Source of the DNA: an uncultured Thiotrichaceae bacterium | Lineage (GTDB): Bacteria > Pseudomonadota > Gammaproteobacteria > Thiotrichales > Thiotrichaceae | Direction of reading: 5' to 3' | Assembly (NCBI GenBank): GCA_902727945.1 | Contig: CACVAV010000216.1 | Span: 1 to 5,562 of the forward strand | DNA: 5,562 bases | Shown: positions 1 to 5,562 of the stretch, piece after piece | Layout: every line of letters starts with the position of its first letter | How positions within the stretch are numbered: position 1 is the stretch's first letter | Made by a program: the position numbers and the translations under genes | Notes under the pieces: generated by a model | The model's database searches: none | What the model saw: the letters and a program-made list of their open reading frames with translations, nothing else | What the model was told of the DNA's origin: nothing

Positions 1-1904
1 CCATTCAAACGATGTACAAAGCCCGCCGGATCTTCTAACTGACCACCTTCAGCCAGAATCGCCTGATCCAGTAATACTTCAGCCCACTCAGCGAAGCGAT
101 CATCATCAGCTTCAGTACTCATGCGTGCTAATAACGGATGACCCGGATTGATTTCCAACGTCGGCTTAGTGGATGGCATCTCATGACCAGCCTGCTTCAT
201 CAGGTTCTGCATGTACAGCGCCATATCATGATCACTTAACACAATACAGGAAGGCGAATCAGTCAGACGATGTGAAACACGCACGTCTTCAACTTTATCT
301 TTCAGGTTCTCTTTAATCTGCTCAATCAGGCTTTTAGAAGCCTCTTCTGCCTTCTTTTGCTCTTCCTTTTCTTCCTCAGTATCCATCGCGTCAAGGTGTA
401 ACTCACCTTTAGCAACTGATTGCAGTGACTTGCCATCAAATTCATTCAGGCTATTCGTCAACCATTCATCAACACGATCCGACAATAGAATAACTTCGAT
501 GCCTTTCTTACGGAATACTTCCAGGTGCGGGCTGTTCTTGGCCGCAGTGTGTGAGTCAGCAGAGATATAATAAATCTTCTCCTGACCTTCTTTCATACGG
601 CTGACATAGTCTTCCAGTGATACCGTCTGGTTTTCGCTGTCATCATTGGTAGAGGCAAAACGCAGTAATTTAGCAATCTGTTCACGGTTAGAGAAATCTT
701 CGCCCGGGCCTTCTTTCAGCACACGGCCAAACTCTTTCCAGAACGCCTGATACTTATCAGCATCATTCTTAGCCATACTTTCCAGCAGACCCAGTACTTT
801 CTTAACAGAACCATTTTTCATCGAGTCGATGGTTTTATTACTCTGCAGGATTTCGCGCGACACATTCAATGGCAGGTCTGAAGAATCAATCACCCCACGT
901 ACAAAACGCAGGTAGCGCGGCATCAGATTCTCAGTGTCGTCCATAATGAATACACGTTGCACGTACAGCTTAATACCTTGCTTTTGCTGAGGCTCAAACA
1001 GATCAAACGGTGCTTTAGAGGGCAGATACAACAGCGAAGTATATTCCAGCTTACCCTCAACACGATTATGCGACCAGGTCAGTGCTTCCTGCCAATCATG
1101 CGAAATGTGCTTGTAAAACTCCTGATATTCCTCATCAGTCACTTCACTTTTTGAGCGTGTCCACAATGCATTGGCTTTATTAATAGTCTCCCACTCAACC
1201 GGCAGATCATCCGGCAATGGCTTTTCATTACCTTCTTCATCATGTTCCGGCGTAGGTTGTTTAATCATTTTCACCGGTAGCGGAATATGATCAGAATATT
1301 TAGTCACAATTGAGCGTAAACGCCAGCTATCAGCTAATTCTTTTTCTTCTTCTTTCAGGTGCAGAATGATTTCAGTACCGCGACCGTCTTTGGTCACATT
1401 TTCCAGCGTATAACCGGACTGACCATCAGATATCCACTGCACCGCCTCATCAGCAGCTGCACCAGCACGACGCGTCGTCAGCGTAACCTTGTCAGCAACA
1501 ATAAACGAAGAGTAAAAACCCACGCCAAACTGACCGATCATGTGAGAATCTTTCTGTTCATCACCCGTCATCTTAGACAAAAACTCTTTGGTACCTGACT
1601 TAGCGATCGTACCAATATTGGCCACCACTTCATCACGGTTCATACCAATACCATTATCACTGATAGTCACGGTATTTGCTTCTGCATCAAATGATACTTC
1701 AACCCGCAACTCACCATCACCGCCATACAGGCTATCGTCCGCAATCGCTTCAAAACGTAATTTGTCACACGCATCCGCACCATTAGAGATCAACTCACGC
1801 AGGAAAATTTCCTTATTTGAATACAGCGAGTGGATCATTAATTGCAACAGTTGATTGACTTCAGTTTGAAACTCAAGGCTTTCTTTTTCAGCAGTAGCGC
1901 TCAT
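1..1904 (-). CDS. htpG: Molecular chaperone HtpG (bacterial Hsp90), C-terminal end cut by window edge
   Basis: HtpG is the cytosolic bacterial Hsp90, an ATP-driven dimeric chaperone that remodels client proteins together with the DnaK system. The window holds 634 complete codons. E. coli HtpG is about 624 residues and ends a few residues after the equivalent point, so perhaps 4-6 codons are missing. The N-terminal GHKL ATPase domain (about 1-225) has the Hsp90 signature YSNKEIFLRELISN at 28-41, with the catalytic Glu at 37 and the Mg-binding Asn at 41. It also has DNGIGM at 83-88 (Asp83 contacts adenine) and the lid glycines GQFGVG at 124-129. A short charged linker (about 226-240) leads to the middle domain, where NVSRE carries the ATP-contacting Arg350. 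An acidic/lysine stretch (about 510-521) precedes the C-terminal dimerization domain. The ATG at 1904 is preferred because GAGG lies upstream and the N-terminus fits the family. An in-frame ATG 17 codons upstream (1955-1953) lacks a ribosome site. There is no MEEVD tail, as expected in bacteria. The gene is divergent from the SNF2 gene and has its own sigma-32 promoter. Confidence 0.98.
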   Translation of the reverse strand, partial: MSATAEKESLEFQTEVNQLLQLMIHSLYSNKEIFLRELISNGADACDKLRFEAIADDSLYGGDGELRVEVSFDAEANTVTISDNGIGMNRDEVVANIGTIAKSGTKEFLSKMTGDEQKDSHMIGQFGVGFYSSFIVADKVTLTTRRAGAAADEAVQWISDGQSGYTLENVTKDGRGTEIILHLKEEEKELADSWRLRSIVTKYSDHIPLPVKMIKQPTPEHDEEGNEKPLPDDLPVEWETINKANALWTRSKSEVTDEEYQEFYKHISHDWQEALTWSHNRVEGKLEYTSLLYLPSKAPFDLFEPQQKQGIKLYVQRVFIMDDTENLMPRYLRFVRGVIDSSDLPLNVSREILQSNKTIDSMKNGSVKKVLGLLESMAKNDADKYQAFWKEFGRVLKEGPGEDFSNREQIAKLLRFASTNDDSENQTVSLEDYVSRMKEGQEKIYYISADSHTAAKNSPHLEVFRKKGIEVILLSDRVDEWLTNSLNEFDGKSLQSVAKGELHLDAMDTEEEKEEQKKAEEASKSLIEQIKENLKDKVEDVRVSHRLTDSPSCIVLSDHDMALYMQNLMKQAGHEMPSTKPTLEINPGHPLLARMSTEADDDRFAEWAEVLLDQAILAEGGQLEDPAGFVHRLN

Positions 1905-2002
1905 TACTTGGTAATCCTCATAGACATCATGTTTAATTAAGTAGGCATTGTTCATTTTTTCATAAGCACGAGGTACTCGAAAAACTCACATGCTGCTTGT
2001 TG
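1905..2002 (-). other. Predicted 5' leader of htpG mRNA
   Basis: If transcription starts about 7 bases after the sigma-32 -10 box, the htpG mRNA has an untranslated leader of about 98 nt, with an estimated 5' end near 2002. The leader contains several small start codons: ATG AAA AAA TGA near 1963, an in-frame ATG at 1955-1953, and an eight-codon frame beginning at 1930 whose TAA overlaps the htpG ATG. It also has short complementary segments that could form alternative hairpins: CGAG 1979-1976 with CUCG 1972-1969, or CCUCGUG 1973-1967 with UAUGAGG 1922-1916. Nothing longer than about 12 codons is encoded here apart from the in-frame upstream extension of htpG. The leader is inferred from promoter position, not observed. 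Confidence 0.5.
1915..1920 (-). promoter_or_regulatory. Ribosome binding site of htpG
   Basis: Minus-strand TGAGGA contains the GAGG anti-16S core and ends 10 bases before the ATG at 1904, slightly longer than ideal spacing. It is the only purine-rich Shine-Dalgarno match near any candidate start, so it fixes the htpG start at 1904 rather than at the in-frame ATG 17 codons upstream. GAGG can also pair with an upstream CCUC in the leader (see findings). Confidence 0.75.
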
Positions 2003-2008
2003 CGTAGT

Positions 2009-2036
2009 AAATGGGGTGGAGCGGATGAAATTCAAG
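2009..2036 (-). promoter_or_regulatory. Sigma-32 (RpoH) heat-shock promoter of htpG
   Basis: On the minus strand the -35 box CTTGAAT (2036-2030) and the -10 box CCCCATTT (2016-2009) are separated by 13 bases. The gammaproteobacterial sigma-32 consensus is CTTGAAA, 13-15 bases, CCCCATNT. The only mismatch is the seventh base of the -35 box, and the -10 box fits completely. The position, about 105 bases before the htpG ATG on the correct strand, and the known heat-shock control of htpG in E. coli both support the call. It predicts strong induction by heat or protein misfolding, and it implies the host has an RpoH-type sigma factor. Confidence 0.92.
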
Positions 2037-2088
2037 AGTAAAAATGTGGAATAAATGCAAAATTAAGCTTTTATCGCCCCGTGTTATC

Positions 2089-2107
2089 GACTGTTCAATT
2101 GACAGTC
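2089..2107. repeat. Imperfect palindrome over the -35 box; candidate operator
   Basis: GACTGT (2089-2094) and its reverse complement ACAGTC (2102-2107) flank a 7-base centre. The centre can also be read as CAATTG preceded by one extra T, so the site resembles TGT-CAATTG-ACA with a single-base insertion. It lies across the -35 hexamer (2099-2104) of the plus-strand promoter, where a bound dimeric repressor would block RNA polymerase. I recognise no specific regulator for this motif. Six-base arms are short enough to occur by chance, so the operator role is inference. Confidence 0.35.
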
Positions 2108-2126
2108 ATAGCTACCCTTCTATAAT
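2099..2126 (+). promoter_or_regulatory. Consensus sigma-70 promoter of the SNF2 gene
   Basis: TTGACA (2099-2104) and TATAAT (2121-2126) both match the sigma-70 consensus at all six positions, with a 16-base spacer, one below the optimum of 17. Transcription is predicted to begin near 2132-2134, giving a leader of about 35 nt before the ATG at 2168. Exact matches at both hexamers are uncommon in natural promoters and suggest either strong basal expression or a strong promoter held down by a repressor; the overlapping palindrome fits the latter. It has no resemblance to the heat-shock promoter serving htpG, so the two divergent genes are probably controlled separately. Confidence 0.85.
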
Positions 2127-2150
2127 GAGCGGTTTACTAATATAAACATA

Positions 2151-2160
2151 AGGGCCGGAC
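2151..2160 (+). promoter_or_regulatory. Weak ribosome binding region of the SNF2 gene
   Basis: The only purine-rich stretch before the start is AGGGCCGGAC. AGGG at 2151-2154 is 13 bases from the ATG, which is far, while GGA at 2157-2159 has an ideal 8-base spacing but is short. Translation initiation is therefore likely modest despite the strong promoter. An in-frame TAA at 2138-2140 rules out any start further upstream. The only close alternative is the ATG at residue 9 (2192), which has no better site. Confidence 0.45.
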
Positions 2161-2167
2161 TTGCTGC

Positions 2168-5100
2168 ATGACTACCGTCCAGAACCAAGAAATGTTAAAA
2201 CCTGAACATACCAGAGCGCTACGCCAAAACGGTTTCCCCCCTGATATGGTATTAAAAGGCTTCGATGAGGCCACCCTACAGCGTGGTATCCACTATTTTG
2301 AAACCCGCAGGGTGATTGATCGTAGCAATGATGTTCCAGGCCTCAGCCTAGTTGAACTGGAAGCCAGCGTATTGGGTGAACAGAAATACACTGTGCGGGT
2401 TAGTATTGATCTGAGCAATTTCCAGATTCGTAGCCGTTGCAGCTGCCCGGTGCATAAACAGTGTAAACACGGTGTTGCAGCACTACTTGATTATGTAGTT
2501 GGTGATGTCAGCACAACCATCAGCAGCACACACATTGAGCGCAAAATCAAACAGCCCACGGCCATTGAATTATGGCTGGCAGAATTAAACACCCACCAGA
2601 ACCCACAAACTACTCCGGAAGCGCCGCAGCCCCAGCCAACGGAGGAACAACAACCCGTCTCACGCATGGATCTGCTATTTCTATTGAGCCAGAAAGATAA
2701 AGGCAGCAATGCACTGGATGTTGAGCCAAGACGCGCCACCAAACTGAAACGTGGCGGCTATGGCCAGGGCTATCGGGTACAGCTCAGTGATTTATTACAT
2801 GACTGGAAAGATCCCGGCTTTCAATGCACACCGGAAGACCGCGATATAAGTCACATGCTGATGCCTCACCGGCATAACAACCTTTATGCATCAGAAGGCA
2901 AGGCCTATTCAGTGACCGGCGGTATTGGCCGTATCGCACTCACCATGATGCTGAAAACCGGACGTGCATTCTGGAATAAAACGGATTATTCACCACTGAC
3001 AGAAGGTGAGCCACGCACACTGGAGTTTGAATGGGAGAAAACGGAAGACGAACAGCGTCAGGAAATTCGTGCAGTTACTTCTACTGCCATTCAGGACTAT
3101 TTCTGGATGGATCAGCTCTATTATATTGATGTGTTACGCAGTGAAATCGGTTTACTTCACCATGCGCCACTCACACCACATCAGGTGATCAACTTACTCA
3201 AAGCCCCGCCAATCCCCAAAGATAAAACCCAGGAAGTCAGCCAGAAGCTACTGGATATGTTCCCTGAAGCAGAAATCCCGTTACCGGCCAAAGAAATGAA
3301 TCCGGAAGCTGTTGATATTCATGTGGGCAAGGTCATTCCTGTGCTGGAATTACGCGCAGCGCCCCGCTTAGGTAATCCTGAATTAGCAGATATTTTACCG
3401 GATCTGCACATTGCCAGCCTGAGTTTTGATTATGACGGCCATGAGATTCAACCGGATCATCAACAAGCCCTTTCACTGATTCGTAAAGACAACCTACGGT
3501 ACCGCATTCACCGGCAGCCGGATCAGGAGCAACAGGCCATTGATTGTCTGGCGGCATCCGGTTTTGAAGCGCCTGAAGACAATAGTCGCTTCAAACCTTT
3601 AGAGCTGATTCTGGACGCCGACAACGCAACCTTAGTTGCATTGCGCTGGAATAATTTTCTGGATAATACCCTGCCGGCACTCGAAGCCGATGGCTGGCGG
3701 GTGACCCGTGATGACAGTTTCAGCATGGAATTCACGCTGGTCGATGAGTGGCATGGCGAGTTGGAACAACACGGACAGGAATGGTTTGATATTAGCCTCG
3801 GTTTTGTCATCGAAGGCAAGCGCATCAACCTGCTGCCCATTCTGGTTGAAATGCTCGGTCAGATGAAAGACCCGCAGGAATTACACAACCTGCTGGATGC
3901 TCAGGAATACATGCTGGTGCCGCTGGATCAAAAGCGCTGGGTCAAGCTGGAAGCCAGCCGCCTGCGTAATGTATTGAATACATTGATTGAGCTTTATGAT
4001 TCACAGCCGCTGGATAACTCGGGCAAATTACGTCTGAGTAAGTTCCAGGGTATGCAACTGGCCAGCCTGTTGAATGACCCGAAATTACACTGGAAAGGTG
4101 CGGATGAATTAAAAGTTCTGAGCAATAAGCTGCTCAATTTCCAGGGTGTTAAAACCGTTGAACCACCTGAAGGTTTGAACGCTGAATTACGTCCGTATCA
4201 GCAGGATGGCCTTAGCTGGATGCAATTCCTGCGTGAATTCAGGTTCAATGGTATATTGGCTGATGACATGGGTTTGGGTAAAACCATCCAGGCCTTAGCG
4301 CACCTGTTAATCGAAAAACAGGCCGGACGCTCACAACTGCCCAGCTTAGTGATTGCCCCGACCAGTTTGATGAGTAACTGGCGGCGCGAAGCAGAAAAAT
4401 TCACACCTGATCTATCTGTTCTAGTCTTGCATGGCAGCGAACGCAAACAACACTTCCCCACCATCAATAATTATGATCTGGTGCTAACCACTTACCCATT
4501 GATTCTGCGGGATGAAGAATTTTACCGTGAGTTAAAGTTTAACTACCTGATTCTTGATGAAGCACAATACATTAAAAATGCCAAGTCGAAGACCACGCAG
4601 GTTATTTATGATCTGAATACACCAAACCGCCTGTGCCTGACGGGTACGCCGATGGAGAATCATCTGGGTGAGTTATGGTCAATGTTCCATTTTCTGATGC
4701 CCGGCTTCCTTGGCCCGCAAGACCGTTTTTCCCGTTTATTCCGCACGCCGATCGAAAAAAATGGTGATCAGGAACGTCAGAAGCGTCTGCGCAACCGTAT
4801 AGCACCGTTTATGCTCCGGCGTAGTAAAGAACTGGTAGCCAGCGAATTACCCCCTAAAACTGAAATTATCCGTACCGTGACACTGGAAGGTGCTCAACGT
4901 GATCTGTACGAAAGTGTACGCATGGCGATGGATAAAAAAGTGCGCGATGAAATCCGTGACAGAGGTTTCTCCCGCAGTCACATTATGATTCTTGATGCAC
5001 TGCTGAAATTGCGTCAGATTTGCTGCGATCCACGCATTATGAAACTGGATCGTGCCAAGGACGTAAAAGAGTCCGCTAAGCTCAATATGCTGATGGAAAT

Positions 5101-5562
5101 GCTGGATGAAATGCTGGATGAGGGCCGTAAGGTACTGATATTTTCACAGTTCACCACCATGCTGGCGCTGATTGAAGAAGAATGTAAATCCCGTCATTTC
5201 CGCTATAGCCTGTTGACGGGTCAGACACGAGACCGGGAAACAGCCATTAATTACTTCCAGGAAGGCGACGCGCAAATCTTTCTGATAAGCCTTAAAGCCG
5301 GTGGTACCGGCCTCAACCTGACTGCTGCAGATACGGTTATTCATTACGATCCGTGGTGGAATCCGGCAGTAGAACAACAGGCCACTGACCGCGCATACCG
5401 CATCGGACAAGATAAACCGGTGTTCGTATACAAGCTACTGACTGAAGATACTGTTGAAGAAAAGATACTGAAATTGCAGGAGAAAAAACAGATGCTGGCT
5501 GATGGCCTGTACTCTGATACACAGAAGCAACAAGCCAGCTTCAGTCAGGATGAACTGATGGA
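2168..5562 (+). CDS. SWIM zinc finger, SNF2-family DEAD/DEAH-type ATPase, C-terminal end cut by window edge
   Basis: This is a superfamily 2 ATPase of the SNF2 class, which translocates on double-stranded DNA to remodel protein-DNA complexes; the bacterial target is unknown. There are 1131 complete codons in one intact frame. Near the N-terminus is a SWIM zinc finger (Cys91-x-Cys93-x5-Cys99-x-His101), a likely DNA- or protein-binding module. A Pro/Gln/Thr-rich linker follows (141-163), then about 500 residues of family-specific sequence (about 167-665) containing WFDISLGF at 539-546 and NLLPIL at 554-559. The ATPase has LRPYQ (674-678), Walker A DDMGLGKT (699-706, Lys705), APTS (730-733), Walker B DEAQ (797-800), LTGTPMEN (824-831), KVLIFSQF (988-995), SLKAGGTGLNL (1041-1051), HYDPWWNP (1059-1066) and QATDRAYRIGQ (1071-1081, with both arginine-finger positions). 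All catalytic motifs are intact. The tail after EEKIL resembles family C-termini, so few residues are missing. It is not RapA, whose N-terminus differs and lacks SWIM. The start is the first ATG after an in-frame stop. Confidence 0.95.
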   Translation, partial: MTTVQNQEMLKPEHTRALRQNGFPPDMVLKGFDEATLQRGIHYFETRRVIDRSNDVPGLSLVELEASVLGEQKYTVRVSIDLSNFQIRSRCSCPVHKQCKHGVAALLDYVVGDVSTTISSTHIERKIKQPTAIELWLAELNTHQNPQTTPEAPQPQPTEEQQPVSRMDLLFLLSQKDKGSNALDVEPRRATKLKRGGYGQGYRVQLSDLLHDWKDPGFQCTPEDRDISHMLMPHRHNNLYASEGKAYSVTGGIGRIALTMMLKTGRAFWNKTDYSPLTEGEPRTLEFEWEKTEDEQRQEIRAVTSTAIQDYFWMDQLYYIDVLRSEIGLLHHAPLTPHQVINLLKAPPIPKDKTQEVSQKLLDMFPEAEIPLPAKEMNPEAVDIHVGKVIPVLELRAAPRLGNPELADILPDLHIASLSFDYDGHEIQPDHQQALSLIRKDNLRYRIHRQPDQEQQAIDCLAASGFEAPEDNSRFKPLELILDADNATLVALRWNNFLDNTLPALEADGWRVTRDDSFSMEFTLVDEWHGELEQHGQEWFDISLGFVIEGKRINLLPILVEMLGQMKDPQELHNLLDAQEYMLVPLDQKRWVKLEASRLRNVLNTLIELYDSQPLDNSGKLRLSKFQGMQLASLLNDPKLHWKGADELKVLSNKLLNFQGVKTVEPPEGLNAELRPYQQDGLSWMQFLREFRFNGILADDMGLGKTIQALAHLLIEKQAGRSQLPSLVIAPTSLMSNWRREAEKFTPDLSVLVLHGSERKQHFPTINNYDLVLTTYPLILRDEEFYRELKFNYLILDEAQYIKNAKSKTTQVIYDLNTPNRLCLTGTPMENHLGELWSMFHFLMPGFLGPQDRFSRLFRTPIEKNGDQERQKRLRNRIAPFMLRRSKELVASELPPKTEIIRTVTLEGAQRDLYESVRMAMDKKVRDEIRDRGFSRSHIMILDALLKLRQICCDPRIMKLDRAKDVKESAKLNMLMEMLDEMLDEGRKVLIFSQFTTMLALIEEECKSRHFRYSLLTGQTRDRETAINYFQEGDAQIFLISLKAGGTGLNLTAADTVIHYDPWWNPAVEQQATDRAYRIGQDKPVFVYKLLTEDTVEEKILKLQEKKQMLADGLYSDTQKQQASFSQDELM

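Noticed and set aside
1359..1854. Two overlapping plus-strand open frames (1359-1598 and 1588-1854) antisense to the start of htpG.
   Set aside because: They lie wholly inside the conserved ATPase domain of htpG on the opposite strand, lack ribosome sites and have no recognisable protein features; they are shadows.
2077..2084. Plus-strand CCCCGTGT resembling a sigma-32 -10 box facing the SNF2 gene.
   Set aside because: No CTTGAAA-like -35 box occurs 11-16 bases upstream, and the downstream sigma-70 promoter explains transcription better.
2070..2098. Possible second htpG promoter on the minus strand: TTGAAC, 17 bases, GATAAA.
   Set aside because: Each hexamer matches sigma-70 consensus at only four of six positions, a level common by chance in AT-rich intergenic DNA. 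It might give basal expression but I cannot support it.
3333..3840. Minus-strand open frames of 74 and 105 codons inside the SNF2 gene.
   Set aside because: They are antisense to an intact conserved coding frame, Ser/Arg/Pro-rich without domain logic, and have no promoter or ribosome site; they are treated as shadows.
4198..4467. Minus-strand open frame of 89 codons opposite the Walker A region of the SNF2 gene.
   Set aside because: Its composition follows from the antisense of strongly conserved ATPase codons; there is no independent coding evidence.
4556..4567. Walker B motif reads DEAQ instead of DEAH.
   Set aside because: DEAQ is usual in this bacterial SNF2 subgroup; the catalytic Asp and Glu are present, so it is not a defect.
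5096..5119. Perfect 12-base tandem repeat GAAATGCTGGAT in the SNF2 gene, coding EMLD twice (residues 977-984) just before motif KVLIFSQF.
   Set aside because: From memory, homologues have a segment of the same length here (of the type MEMLPELLEEG), so this looks like convergent helix sequence rather than a recent duplication. Aligning homologues would settle it.
1..5562. Search for a new defence, mobile or multi-gene system.
   Set aside because: Only two intact long genes are present, with no transposase, repeats, att-like sites, RNA genes or CRISPR array. SNF2 ATPases occur in some defence systems, but no partner gene is visible here and the chaperone neighbour suggests a core chromosomal location.

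Overview
This window looks like an ordinary chromosomal segment of a gammaproteobacterium with medium GC content. The basis is the close resemblance of the HtpG protein to gammaproteobacterial HtpG, a classical sigma-32 heat-shock promoter, and the type of SNF2 protein next door. I cannot assign a genus.

The layout is two long genes transcribed away from each other from a shared 263-base intergenic region. Leftward (minus strand, 1-1904) is htpG, the bacterial Hsp90 chaperone, complete at its start and missing only the last few C-terminal codons at the left edge. Rightward (plus strand, 2168 to the right edge) is a very large SNF2-family ATPase with an N-terminal SWIM zinc finger. It has 1131 complete codons in view and also lacks only its extreme C-terminus. 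Both frames are intact, with no frameshift or internal stop. Because both run off the window, neither gene's terminator is visible, and other open frames inside them are shadows.

The intergenic region (1905-2167) holds the clearest regulatory signals. On the minus strand is a near-perfect sigma-32 promoter (CTTGAAT, 13 bases, CCCCATTT) for htpG, followed by a leader of roughly 100 nt. On the plus strand is a sigma-70 promoter with both hexamers exactly at consensus (TTGACA, 16 bases, TATAAT) for the SNF2 gene. A near-palindrome covers its -35 box and could be an operator. The htpG leader contains short complementary stretches, one of which could pair with the htpG Shine-Dalgarno sequence.

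The sequence gives no direct evidence that the two proteins act together; they share a promoter region but have different promoter classes. I see no mobile element, CRISPR array, RNA gene or phage trace, and no sign of a new multi-gene system. The points most worth checking are the consensus-strength SNF2 promoter with its candidate operator, the possible RNA switch in the htpG leader, and the roughly 500-residue middle part of the SNF2 protein, whose function I cannot assign.
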